Of a DNA stretch of 64,000 bases, positions 33,964-44,925 are shown in pieces; position 1 is the first letter of the stretch; every line of letters starts with the position of its first letter. The notes beneath the pieces were generated by a model. It was not told the DNA's origin. It saw nothing but the letters and a program-made list of their open reading frames with translations, and did no database searches. The position numbers and the translations under genes are program-made. Origin of the DNA: Sepiola atlantica (Eukaryota; Mollusca; Cephalopoda; Sepiida; Sepiolidae); NCBI GenBank assembly GCA_963556195.1, contig OY744533.1, forward strand, positions 51,469,808 through 51,533,807, in the 5' to 3' direction.

Positions 33964-34095
33964 TTGACAATCGACTCAAGAAACCACGTAAACTTGATCG
34001 CAAGGACCTTAGCGTGTTCAACCAACCAGATGAGGGAAATCAACCCCATATTTCCCCACAACTAACATTGGCTTGTTTCCAGTTCTTGTTTTCAA
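33964..34095 (+). CDS. CNNM: CNNM metal transporter, internal exon (post-CBS linker and start of CNBH domain)
   Basis: This exon encodes 43 complete codons plus split codons, reading DNRLKKPRKLDRKDLSVF and then ISPQLTLACFQFLFS. In vertebrate CNNM2/CNNM4 the same place has a DNR-KK-rich linker, a DFSxF motif and an ISPQLLLA-type helix that opens the cyclic-nucleotide-binding-homology domain. The acceptor is a good polypyrimidine tract ending CCAG, and the donor is A|GTAAGT. It enters with two bases of a split codon and leaves in phase 1, which matches the next exon exactly. CNNM proteins are membrane proteins that mediate or regulate Mg2+ efflux; this cytosolic part follows the CBS pair. The preceding exon should end near a DETDLY-like motif and was not found upstream in the window. 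Identification is by recognised family motifs, not by a search. Confidence 0.85.
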
Positions 34096-34675
34096 GTAAG
34101 TTTTCTTCTCATTTTTTTCTTACCGTTTGTCTTCATCTATTTATAAACTTTATAGATGTGTGCATGCATTTGATGGTATCCATCTGTCAGTCGATTGATC
34201 AGTCACATTTCATTTTTTATTTAATCAAATGGATTTGAGGCACCCTAGAATGGGCAACGACCAAAACGACACGTTTTGCCTTAATATTGCTTCTTTTTTT
34301 ACTTCCGGTTTAATAATGAACAAAACAATTTTTTTTTTTATTCACCACTAGCAAGGCACATTGCCACTGAAATGTAAGGGGTTACTGCTATTAGAGGCCA
34401 GATTGTGAGCAAAATATTTGTTCATATTACATTTAAATTTCTGCATGTTTGTACAGTCGGAGAAACAAAGCAGGAAGGGAAGTCCAAAGGTAAGCGGTTT
34501 GTGAAAAGAAACTGCCATTTTTAAAAATTTTTTTTTTTTTTAGTGTGAAAACGATTTATAAGATTGTAAATCGTAAAAGAAACTTACAAATCATTTCTGC
34601 TCGTTAAAATTAGCCGGTTTTTTTTTTGCTTTTACGAAATGAACCCACTTGATGTAAGGAGCTAACAAGAACGAA

Positions 34676-36715
34676 ATATGATTATCACAAAGACAGGAGA
34701 TGCCTATTGTCCTTAGTCTTGAAAAGACCAAGGTTATAGGTAGGAGGAAAACAGTCAGCAGGAAGAGAGTTCCACAAGCCTGCGGTACTTGGAAAGAAGC
34801 TACTGGAATAGGAAGTTATATTACAATAAAGTATCAAAACAGCAAATTGATGGAGACCATTAGAGCAACTAGTCAAACGAGCTGGAACAAAAGAAGTGGA
34901 GAATAGATCACATAATTCTGAAGAACACATGCCATAATAGTATTTATAGAAAAGACTGAGACTAGCAACATCACGTCTCTGAGAGAGATAGTGCAGAGAA
35001 GAAGAAAGGGTAGAACCAATTAAATTACAGATACGTTTCTGCACCTTATCAAGAAGCCTCAAATGGGGCAGCGATTGACCAGCCCAAATATGACAACAGT
35101 ACTTCATACATGGTCTGATAGTAGATTTGTAGAGATAAAGAATAGCCTATGGTGTGAGAAAGTGTTAGGAGCGATAAAGAGAACCAACTTTACGAGAAGC
35201 AGAAAGGGCATTGGATCTAATGTATGAACTCCAAGAAAGATTTGATGAGAGAGAAAGATCAAGAAGTTTCAGAGTAGATTTCTCCTCAAGAGCAGAGCCA
35301 TCCATGAGAATCTCAGGAAGAAAAGGGACATGCCTATGATTGAAAGACATGAGCTGAGTCTTAACAGGATTCAACGAAACAAGCCATTTTGTAACCCAAT
35401 CCACAACTGAACCCAGGTCAACTTCTAGATCAACCGCATATTTAAACTGATCTATAGGAGATGGGCAAGAAGCAACACCAGAATAGAGAGTTGTATCATC
35501 AGCATAGATGTTAATTTTCTGAATAATATTCTCTAGATCATTTATATAGAGAAAAAACAGTGTTGGACCTAGAATAGACTCCTGAGGAACACCAGCATTG
35601 ATAAGAAAAGAGAATGAAGAGACACCGTCCAAAGTTACTCACAAGTTACGATCGGAAAGAAAAGACCCAATAATGTCAAGGATCTCACCACCAATACCAT
35701 AACCTTGAAGTTTGTGTAGGAGACCAGAATGCCACACTCTGTCAAACGCCTTCGAAATGTCAAGCGCAATGGCTCTACTCTTTCCTGAATTATCCATAAA
35801 CTGACAGATCCACTCAGTTACAACAGTTAAAAGATCAGCAGTTGAACGAAAACCACGAAAGCCATACTGAATATCACTAAAGAGGCCCAGACTTTCCAGA
35901 AAATGAACAAGTTTGCCGTTGAGCAACCTTTCAAAAACTTTGATAATAACAGAGAGAAGACTAACAGGACGATACTTAGTTGGGTCAGATCAATCACCAG
36001 CATTTTTAAAGATAGGGACAACAGAGGACTCCTTTCAACAAGGGAAATAGGACTAAGACAAACAGAGATTGAATAATTTTAAAAAGGATAGAAGAAAGTT
36101 CAGGAGCACAACACTTGACAACGACAACAGGAATTGAATCAAGACCTGAAGCCTTAGACTGGTCAAGATCAGAAAGAACTCAAGTTACCATCTTTGGAGT
36201 GATAATAACAGAATCAAGAGACTGATCACTTTTCAAAAGAAAATCAGAAAGAACAGTACCCGAATCATCAAGAGAAGAATTGTCAGCAAAGGACAAGCAA
36301 AGAGATCAGCTTTATCTTTAGAAGTTGAAATAACCTGAAAACCATTAAAAAGAAGAGGAATAGCAGACTTGCCACTATTAATAACACTATTGTAGATTCT
36401 CCAAAAATCACGAGAACCAATCCTTTGAGATGAGATAGTCACGAATCCTCTGAGAATAGCTAGACTTAGCCTCTGAGATTGCTCTCTTGCTGGTATTGTT
36501 AGCTCTTCTGTAGGATTGTCTAGAAGTCTCAGAACCATCCCGACGATACTGATTAAAGTAATGGTTACGATAGGCAATGGCAGAAGCATAAACAGATGAA
36601 AACCATGGAGGAGAATGAGGTTTGCTTTGAAACTTACGATGAGGAATGAAGGTGTCAATTCCAACAAGGAGCCAGTTAGTAACCTCCCTAGGTTTGATAG
36701 AGAATTTCATTCTAA
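34676..36715 (-). pseudogene. Jockey/CR1-type LINE, 5'-truncated reverse transcriptase
   Basis: In - strand order: a pre-RT linker (GIDTFIPHRKFQSKPHSPPW; 36710-36408), frameshifted RT start with YRPVSLLSVIIKVFERLL, then YGFRGFRSTADLLTVV, catalytic AIALDISKAFDRVWHSGLL (motif A), GVPQESILGPTLFFLYINDL (motif B; usual PQG is PQE), YADDTTLYS (motif C, near 35506) and WLVSLNPVKTQLM. The C-terminal part (35107-34685) reads HIWAGQSLPHLRLLDKVQKR and ends at a short 3' UTR. From 35926 to 35165 the frame is broken only by one TGA at 35641-35639. No endonuclease domain is present. It sits antisense in the first visible CNNM intron. Family assignment is by motif order. Confidence 0.85.
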
Positions 36716-37017
36716 TGCGTTTTATATAAATTATGTGTGTTTTTTTTGGGTGGGGTGGGGTGGAGGAAGAGGTTACGAGTTCTCGAGTGTTTACTATTCT
36801 GTACTTTTACCCATTTGTCTTCTCTGTGTCTTATTTACACTTCTTAGATTCCACTATTTAATCTGATCAGGTTCAGTAGGTTAAGGGGCCCACTGCCATT
36901 CATGATAAGTGTTCAAGTGTGATTCATATAAAACTCAGTAGTTCCAATATGCTGCTCCTATCAGACTCTACCACGCCCATTTATAACAAAAGAAACCAGG
37001 AGGCAGGGTACATAATT

Positions 37018-37155
37018 GGCTGAATGGATACTGTCACAGACTATCTAATTGGCTACGCATAGTTCAAATTCCATCAGATATATTATGGTTATTTACACAT
37101 TGATAAGATCATTGGAAAATGTATGTCGACATAATTTCAATCCAACTTGTGTTCA
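37018..37155 (+). mobile_element. SINE family D, head and body
   Basis: TTGGCTGAATGGATACTG (box A) and AGTTCAAATTCC (box B), then TTTACACATTGATAAGATC and CAACTTGTGTTCAATGAATTG as in the other family D copies. Confidence 0.55.
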
Positions 37156-37159
37156 ATGA

Positions 37160-37790
37160 ATTGTTTAAAATAGCACAACGGATAAAGGCGTTGGTTAACA
37201 ATCAGTTCTAAGTGACAGTCTTCTGAATGTTGAAGTTTCAATACTTGGTGGGAAGACCTCTGTTCAGTCTCAAGAGATAATGGATAACCCCTGTAAGGGG
37301 ATCTGCGGGGGTGGGGGGGATTTTGAAGCAACGGTTGTGTCAGCATAGCTATCCTTACCGGCCTTGCTTGAGTGGCAAGAACTCCACGACGATTAGAAAC
37401 AACTCTAGAGTAAGCAAAGAGCGCTCCCACACAAGCACCTGGTATTCCGAAATGGTCACCTATTTAATATTGACCAGGCTCAACATCGGTGATCTACCAG
37501 GAACTGATGTGTCAATGTGATTACTACAGACGATAATAACTAAGAATAATATAGCAATTGATTTACACTTCTACTAGGTCATGGCTGATGGAACATAAAC
37601 AATTTACTACTGTGGATTAAATAAAGGGTTCAGTTTGAAATTCCGTATAGGTGCCCTACTTCGACAAAGTTTCCTAGTCTGAAAATATTCATCTGAAGAA
37701 GTTCGGAGGTTACATTGGCTGAAACATGAATGTAACAACTAAGATGAGAATAGTAATATGAATAATCCAAATTATCATCAACAGCATCAG
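37160..37790 (+). mobile_element. Family C element interrupted by a 5S-derived SINE
   Basis: The tRNA-like head AGCACAACGGATAAAGGCG and GAAGTTTCAATACT stops at about 37249 and resumes at about 37525 with TACTACAGACGATAATAAC. It continues through CATGGCTGATGGAAC, GAAGAAGTTCGGAGGTTAC and ATGAATAATCCAAATTATC. A TACT at both sides of the insert may be the target-site duplication. Confidence 0.65.
37250..37528 (-). mobile_element. 5S rRNA-derived SINE (SINE3-like), nested copy
   Basis: On the - strand a 5S-like head (GATGTTGAGCCTGGTCAATA, TAGGTGACCATTTCGG, AATACCAGGTG; 37492-37435) is followed by the body shared with 1886-2165 and ends GACTGAACAGAGG. It is inserted in a family C element. Confidence 0.7.
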
Positions 37791-38045
37791 CATCATCATA
37801 TCCGTTGGACGACTTTAAGAAATTAACTTCCAAACTAATCTATCTCTTTTTCTCTCAATCCATTTTTTCGCTTATGTTTTCCTGTGAACTAAACCTGCTT
37901 TCTCAACTGTTCTACATCTACTAACCCAACAACTCTCATCTATTCTTTCAACGTTTCCTGGTTCTTCACACATCTCCCTATACTGTCCAGATTTAATCTT
38001 TCTCTTAGGTCATCAGAACTAAGTCTGTCTCAAAGTTCACTTAAT
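37768..38045 (-). repeat. LINE 3'-end relic, reverse orientation
   Basis: On the - strand CAGACTTAGTTCTGATGACC, GGACAGTATAGGGAGATGTG, GAATAGATGAGAGTTGTTGG and a GATGATGCTGATGC tail match 16130-16440 and 29350-29660. Confidence 0.65.
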
Positions 38046-38663
38046 ACAGTATATGTTGACATCGTATATTTACACCTTACAAATATGGCAGAGCGCGTAA
38101 TGTTTTTGCATAATACAATATTACTAGCAGGACCCATGGAAATCCTACACGTGTATCCATCTGTAATGCAATTTGAGAATATATCTAGTTATAAGAAAAG
38201 AATACTTTATAATGACAAAATATTAGGACAATACTTATCTAAATACTCTGGTTAATGTAGTTTCAGAATATATCTGGTTATGAAGGTCTATCTGCACGAT
38301 CGCTATAGGAGTTTGTGACATTTCCATTCTATGGTTGTCCTACGCGAACGTTGCCCCCACAACATTATTGCTTCTTCAGAAAACACGTAATCCTAGACCG
38401 AAGACCAAGAAAGTGTATTTTCTTTTTCAGTTTCATGTTCAACACAAGTGACATCAGATAAAATTATTAAAATTATTTTTCCTGCTTTGACGATCCTATC
38501 TTTTAAAAAAGGGGTAGAGGATGATAACATATGTATAAACATGAAATTGCCTTAGTGTATTATTATATAGAATCTACCGTTTCACAATAACAAAACAGAA
38601 AAGAGCTAGCATTATAGACTGATCCGGATTCACCCATAGTAGATGGGTCAATGCACCAACTGA

Positions 38664-38956
38664 CACAAAAAATTGCAACATTTTGTTTTTTATGGTGTTA
38701 TGTCAGGTTGAGTCGAGTCTACTCTACATCATACTAAAAGTTGCACAAGATTTGAGTATGGAAAAGTTTCAAATTTCGAAGTTGAACCTTTTCGACTTAC
38801 AAGTCATTTTCCATTACATTGTAAAACACAACTTGGTCAGTTTTCATGATGAACCAATAAATCTTGCATTTTTACCCATGTTTTCAGTGTTAATCTTTCA
38901 CATGAAATGGTTGCCAGTGATGTTGAATCATCCCTTATACCATATCTATGTTTACC
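38664..38956 (+). repeat. Left terminal inverted repeat
   Basis: Matches 41375-41665 in reverse. Shared blocks include TTGAACCTTTTCGACTTACA, ACCAATAAATCTTGCATTTT and GATGTTGAATCATCCCTTAT. Confidence 0.9.
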
Positions 38957-39054
38957 ACTACCCACCCCAGATTCACATAAGTCATAATGTATTTTCAAGG
39001 TTGTTCACACTTCCTCCTCCTCCTCCTAATCATCATCATCATCATCATCTATGA

Positions 39055-41130
39055 CTGGAGCATTTTTCATATTGCCAGTTGCCATCCTACCAATGTCCAC
39101 ATGCACTGGTACATTCTAATCCATGCCTTCTGCAGGTACACCTTAGGGTATTGTATCCTTCCAAACAGTTGCAGTGAATCATCTGAATCAGTTCATCTGG
39201 AGCAGGACTTTTCTCTGTCATCACTGGAACAAGTTTGTTCTCTTTCTACCTTCCATCCCCACTCAGATGGTGCCATTTCATCACTACATCTCATCCACTT
39301 CATAACCTGGTAGTAAGTCCGCAGAGAATGAAATCTACAGGCAAAGGCGGTTGAAGGGAGCATTTTGGCGTGGCAAACCTCTTTGCCCTTGCAACTTTCT
39401 TGTAGAGCATATTGTATCTAATCGATGCCAGTGAGTCCTTCTGATCTCCATTGAACAGTGCTATCATTGCCTTAGAACCATTGGTTTCCACAACATCCTG
39501 CGTTTGCTTTGGTCGAGAGAATACTTTTGAACAGTCTTTCATTGTCTTTTCTCTTTTGATGATTCGCTGGAACCCCTGGCTTCTTTCCAATCCCGAACAC
39601 CCTGGACATCAAATCACATCTTGTAAAGGCATGCAGAAACAATAGGTAATTTCAAATGGCTTCACCAAGCACCTGTTTAAGAACCTTGATATTATAGACG
39701 TAGGATTTCACCTTGTCAGAGCAGAAATAGACATTTCCCAAAAAATGTCCACTTTGCGATCACAGACATCAGATGTGTATGGGACTGACAGAAATTCTAA
39801 GCAATGGTTGACATGCTTTAAAAAGCGATAATCTATAATATCGATCTTCGTCATTTCGACAAGTTTCAAGGCGGCCGTTTTTTGTCGTGGTATACCATGA
39901 CTGACTTGCTTCCCTGGTGTGATGGCTGTGATCATTCTCATCCCATGGAAGGTACTCTTTTCGTCCAATGTTATAATATTATGATCCACGTTGTCTCCTG
40001 CAAACAACAGGGACTGACCAAGAATGTCCATGTCCCCACCTAACACATCTGGAGCAACTGAACATGCCGCGTTCATTTTACACATTTGTACCTCTGGATA
40101 TGATGAAGCAAATCCCATGGTTCAAAGACTATCAATCAAGAATCGTGATTTATACAAGTAGTGAATTTGCACTGCGACACCAAGCTGTAGAGGCGCAATA
40201 ACAGCTCTTGGGTGCACTGCTTGAATGACTGCTTGTCCAATACCAACAACCTTTCTGGATGTGTCCTTCCCAACAAAAGATGTTGCAACAAGAACCGCAA
40301 ACTTGCTGGGATAAAATCTAATGCGGCTGCTAGTTTCAGTTCGGCGGTTGTTGAATACATATCCTCCATTAACGCGACTGTTGTCTTGATATCAGTTTTG
40401 ATGAGTTTTGCTGTGATTTAGAGAATTACTCGTTTCTGTGCTTTCTTAATCGTCCTCCCGAGGTGAAGTGTAGTATTCACAAAGAATGTCACAGGATTTT
40501 TCCCTAAATGTCACAATGTTTTTGATGCCACTACAGCCTTCAGTTACGAATATAGAGTTCTCATATCGACTTTTCTTTGAGGTATTGATTTCCGTACACC
40601 GTGGATTTACAACCACAAAAGTATTCTCCCATTTTAGTGACAAGGTCCGATATCGTTAACTGTTCTTCATCGCTTTCCTCTAGGAACTCACAAAAACTCT
40701 TGAATGCCTCATCCTGATCGCTGTCTTTTGATCTTCCACTTTTTCGTCGTTTGGTGGATTTAGCTGGTTTTGCAATGGACCAATATAGTTTGAACAAATG
40801 CATCTGTCTTCACATCGAAAATCCTTTTGTCACTTTTTCGTTTTGGGTCTTTTTTTCGGAGTAATAATTCCACAGAATAAGCAATGTGTTCTACTGTCAT
40901 ATGGTACCAGAGAAACACGGGCACCCCATTTCACTGGTTGAGCAGAATCACCCTTGGTGGAGGCAATAGCAATGTCTTTTTGTTGATGTGGTTTACCCGA
41001 CACGCTTTGTGAACATGAGTTCCTGCTTCAACCTGGACTTTCACACCTCTTTCGATACTTGCACGGTTGATGCCTTCATCTCCTTTTTCTTGAACAACCA
41101 CGAGTTTCATCGTCCAAAGCTTGTTCACAT
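39055..41130 (-). pseudogene. Broken ORF of the TIR element, ends in a cysteine-rich CXC-like motif
   Basis: Read 41130 to 39055 on the - strand in shifting frames: an N-terminal zone with VHKACRVNHINKK; an acidic zone FCEFLEESDEEQLTISDLV; a block with KNIVTFREKSCDILCEYY; LDFIPASLRFLLQHLLLG; the best-kept block (40118-39708) SYPEVQMCKMNAACSVAPDV and LFAGDNVDHNIITLDEKSTF; then AKRFATPKCSLQPPLPV. The tail (about 39205-39055) reads IHCNCLEGYNTLRCTCRRHG then LECTSACG, a CxC...CxC...CxxxC pattern like tesmin/TSO1 CXC domains. I recall the same block order in uncharacterised CXC-domain proteins of cnidarians and molluscs. Its role in transposition is unproven. Confidence 0.6.
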
Positions 41131-41241
41131 AAAGGACGGGTTTCTGCGTTGGCTGAATTCATGTTTTACCCTGAAAAAATATGTATACAGTGTATTAGTA
41201 TATGCCTGTATGTGAATCGGGTTGAGTGCAACACTACAAGG

Positions 41242-41362
41242 TGGGCTAAAAAAAGCAGAACATCCTCCTCTTATCTCCAAGGGGGCCTAGGTTTTAATAG
41301 GAAATGCACATCATATAACGTGGGATCCATACTGAAATTAATGCACTTTTTTGGCCCACTCT
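41242..41362. repeat. Small nested inverted repeat
   Basis: GTGGGCTAAAAAAAG at the left and CTTTTTTGGCCCAC at the right enclose about 90 bp just inside the right TIR. It could be a tiny MITE or part of the host element. Confidence 0.4.
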
Positions 41363-41374
41363 GAAGAGGTATAG

Positions 41375-41665
41375 GGTAACCTTAGATATGGTATAAGGGA
41401 TGATTCAACATCACTGGCAACCATTTCATGTGAAAGATTCACCCTGAAAACATGGGTAAAAATGCAAGATTTATTGGTTCATCATGAAAACTGACTAAGT
41501 TAGTGTTTTACAATGTAATGGAAAATTACTTGTAAGTCGAAAAGGTTCAACTTCGATAATTGAAACTTTCCCATGCTCAGATCTTGTCCAATTTTTAGTA
41601 TGATGTAGAGCAGACCCAACCTGACATAAAACCATAAAAAAAAAAAAATGTTGCAATTTTTTGTG
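41375..41665 (-). repeat. Right terminal inverted repeat
   Basis: Reverse complement of the left repeat with scattered substitutions and small indels, including a longer A run at 41636-41648. Confidence 0.9.
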
Positions 41666-41669
41666 ATTG

Positions 41670-43210
41670 GAGTACTTTGGCGTTATATTGACTTTCCTAT
41701 AGTGACAGGATGGATTTATCAGGTCACTATGAAGTCGACACCTTTTCCCTTACCAAGGAGAACCGCTTAGCGAACCGCTTAGCATGTCTGCCTAGAGCCG
41801 GTAATGTCGACCAACATATTGTAATTAAGTATTCTTAATACAATTTCTATTCCTTTCAGTTCCTGTCTTGGGTTTCTTATTTACTTATTGCTATTCCTAT
41901 GATATAACAGCTAGAAAAAAACTCTGGTAACACTCACCTTATTCATCAAGGCACTCTGCCTGATTGTCATTTTGCTACTCAACCCCTGTCCATGATGCAT
42001 CACACTATCTACACATACGCTATGTTATTAAACTAGAGAATGTTGCTTAGTGTCAGCTTGACAAGTTGGCTGATAAAGTTCTTGACCAATTGTTATAATA
42101 TTAATTTGAATTTTACTGTAACAGGCTCAAATCACCAATAAAAATGATTAACACTTACCTTGTCATCCTGAATCGTTATAATCAATCATCTCGTTTGTAG
42201 TAACATTATCGGAGGAGGGGAAACAGCTGTTTCAATGAGTTCCTCTCGCATTTTCATTACGTCTTGCAAGTAATATTTGTGAGGTTTTTGAGATGATTGG
42301 AGAACTTTTAAGTGATGAAGCTGACCTTTTTCACTGTCAAAGGTGGGTCATAGTTTGGGAGTAGGTTAACATCATCATGGTTAAGCTCATGTTTGGCATA
42401 ATTAGCTTTTCCTGGCAGAACACGGACTGCAGTTGCTGGAGCATTCTCCTTATAAAGTATACTTTCTTATAACCTGCATTAAACATTAATCTGTTTGTGT
42501 CCTTGAACCAAACACAACTGGTCTTTGGCTTTCTCTGCACAATATATTTTTGGAGCTCATCAAAGTCCAGAAAATCATTTTGTTACATCCTAACCACAGT
42601 TAGTATTTTTTTTTTTTTTTTGGTTACTGTGTGGTAATACTCATCGACATGTGAGTCTACTTCTCCTAAACTGTCAGCCAGATTCTCTGGAGTCATAGAG
42701 ATCCAACAAACACGGTATTGATATTAGATTTTCATCCTTAGGAAAATACCCCATCTGTCAGTGGTACACCTCTCAGTATCAGTGTTGAAGATAAGAGGGA
42801 CTTATAACATAAAAGTTCTTATAGCTTTAGTACATAGGATTTATTATAGTTTGTTTTCCAGGCCGTACTTAGGCACCATACTCACTTGTGATTAGATTGT
42901 GACACAATGAGGAGTTTGCTGGTGCAATATTAATCGAGTTAAATTAATTATGGAGTAATTAAAAGAAATTCACCAGAAGTCAGTTGGTCAGTCTGAGAAA
43001 CAGACAGATGTATTGAAATTGGTGAGTGATAGAAAGCAGGGAAAAAAAGACTAAGAAGAATTCTTTCAAATTCGACCTCCTCTAAGGGACAAAAGCACAA
43101 AGTAAATTTCAAAGTTCTCGAACAAAAACTCAGCACCAATTAAATTACTGATGACCCAGAATCAAATATTGATTTTGTAGGAAAAATAAAATTAGTTATA
43201 GCACCCACAT
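41670..43210. other. No gene seen
   Basis: A 67-codon - strand ORF at 42337-42540 (KTSCVWFKDTNRLMFNAGYK) has no family I recognise. Otherwise AT-rich intron. Confidence 0.5.
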
Positions 43211-43215
43211 GTTTC

Positions 43216-43264
43216 TAGCCACATTAAAGATCCATGATACAATGAAACAGCTGTCTGTGGATGA
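43216..43264 (+). ncRNA. Decayed hammerhead ribozyme
   Basis: Stem I CCACA/TGTGG (5 bp), GAAA intact, self-complementary ACAG|CUGU stem III and GUC cleavage triplet are kept, but TTAAAGA replaces CUGAUGA and stem II is lost. Confidence 0.5.
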
Positions 43265-43567
43265 ACTAAATCTAACATATAAAGTTATGTTGTGGATTTT
43301 TCAAATCTAGACTCAAATAGAAATCTGTCTGGCATATCGACACTTTATTTAAATTAGTATATTTTTTTTATGTTTGCCTCCTTCCACTATGTTACTGACA
43401 GGAATATAATTTATTTTGCGTGAGTTTCTTCCTGAAAATACTAATTCAACGTAAGAAAACATTTAGAGTAGGTACTTTTTCATTCGATCATTATAAAGAT
43501 CTGCCTGTCGAAGAGTAGCTTCCCTTGGAAGTATTTAAAATTCTTACCAAATCCTCATGTATTAAAA

Positions 43568-43600
43568 AATTGTAGAGGCTGTAAAAAGCCTCTACAATTC
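43568..43600. repeat. Short hairpin
   Basis: ATTGTAGAGGCT and AGCCTCTACAAT arms with a 6-nt loop. Confidence 0.6.
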
Positions 43601-43639
43601 AATTATTTTATAAATAGAGATTAAAACAACTCAGTTCTT

Positions 43640-43891
43640 TTAGTGGATCGTTGCAGCATCTTAAGAACAATAAAATGTAACTTAATTTAAGTCCTTCCAG
43701 AAAATATTTTGACTGGGTCAGAATTATTGTCATACAGACGCCATATCAAAAAAAAGGATGTAATTTTTTATTTGTTAATACAGAGTTACTTCCCTTTATT
43801 TGAAACTAATATTTTGGCAAAAAATGTCAGTTTTACAAAAATAGAAAACATTTTACAAGTAAAAACACTACCAGGTAGGTACAATCCTTAG

Positions 43892-43893
<2 letters not shown>
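43640..43893 (+). repeat. Copy of the 8160-8450 Helitron-like repeat, decayed end
   Basis: GTGGATCGTTGCAGCATCTTA, CAGAGTTACTTCCCTTTA and a degenerate ACTACCAGGTAGGTACAATC...TTAG before (TA)n (43894-43936) correspond in order to the 8.2-kb copy. Confidence 0.5.
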
Positions 43894-43938
<45 letters not shown>

Positions 43939-43989
43939 GTGTGTGTGTATGTATATATATTTTAATAAAGTCCCTTAATAGAAGTTTTG

Positions 43990-44754
43990 TACCACTTTGA
44001 TGTCCCCTTGTAAAAATTAAAATCAATATATAATGATACTAAACTTTGTGCCTAGAATCCTTATTCCAATTTTGATCAAAATCTAGTACATGATTTTGAT
44101 TTTAGAAAATGTCTAAAATTTAGGGCTTAAGCTTAAGGAATCTTAACCCTTAAATACTTTTTGTTTCAAATATGGCACGTTCCAACAAAATGTCTATTTA
44201 ATTTAATATTCAATGAAAATGTGTTAAACTGCAACTTGTTTCACATCTGCAACGAGCCTGTTGGCAAGTGTGAATAGGTATTAGTATGATGTTGCTCAAT
44301 AGGTAATCAGTATCTTCGATGATAAATTTTTTTTCAAACTGATATAAAAAATAAAGCATTTAAGGGTTAATAAGAAGTTAAAATAAGGGAATCTTGCTTA
44401 ATTGGTGTCTAATGAATATGAATCAAATTTAATGCAAATCTAAAATATTTAAATTTTCAAATGGGGGGGGGGGGGTGGTGCCCATATAATGCCCCATAAA
44501 AAGCTTTTAAAATATGCAAAAGAAACTGAAATTTGGTTAATTTTTATTAATTGATGTTTAATACCTTTTGTTTAAATTTCACACAAATCAGAGGTACCTG
44601 AATTTTCATGAAGGGCTTCCACCCTTTTTAGCCCTTTTTCATAAAACTAAATTGAACTAAATATAGCCTATATTACCCACCCTTACACCTAACAGCTATG
44701 CTCCAAAATTCATAATGATCAGTTGATTAGTATAGGAGTTTATTCTGTACAACG

Positions 44755-44795
<41 letters not shown>

Positions 44796-44925
44796 ATGTG
44801 TATATATACATAACATATACACATACCTAACTTTATATACATGAAAAAAAAAAATCTTCCCATGTTACTCACCGTGTTGCCTAGAATATATATTCCAAAA
44901 TTCATAATGATCCGTTCATTACCTT
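43990..44925 (-). repeat. Family A repeat copy containing a TTAA MITE
   Basis: TTTTGATCAAAATC, GGAATCTTGCTTAATTGGTG and TTTTCATGAAGGGCTTCCACC match 14740-15410 in order. Interrupted at 44147-44366. A (TA)n tract lies at 44757-44792, and AAATTCATAATGATC recurs at both 44705-44720 and 44897-44912. Confidence 0.75.
44147..44366. mobile_element. 220-bp piggyBac-like MITE
   Basis: Bounded by TTAA at 44143-44146 and 44367-44370, with TIRs CCCTTAAATACTTT and (reverse) CCCTTAAATGCTTT. CCC-starting TIRs with a TTAA target duplication are the piggyBac signature. The paralogous family A copy has one TTAA at 14878-14881 and no insert, which proves a TTAA-duplicating insertion here. No ORF. Confidence 0.8.

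Larger units (their letters stand above)
38664..41665. mobile_element. 3.0-kb DNA-transposon-like element with ~290-bp terminal inverted repeats
   Basis: 38664-38956 and 41375-41665 are inverted copies of about 290 bp at high identity, starting CACAAAAAATTGCAACAT at both outer ends. Between them lies a disrupted - strand gene (41130-39055) and a small nested inverted repeat (41242-41362). A target-site duplication is not obvious: flanks are CCAACTGA and ATTGGAGT. The long TIR with a single internal gene is the structure of a cut-and-paste DNA transposon, but the gene is not a transposase family I recognise. Confidence 0.8.

Noticed and set aside
34014..34238. 74-codon ORF starting at an internal ATG
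   Set aside because: Its first part is the CNNM exon ending at 34095; the remainder is intron read-through past the GTAAGT donor.
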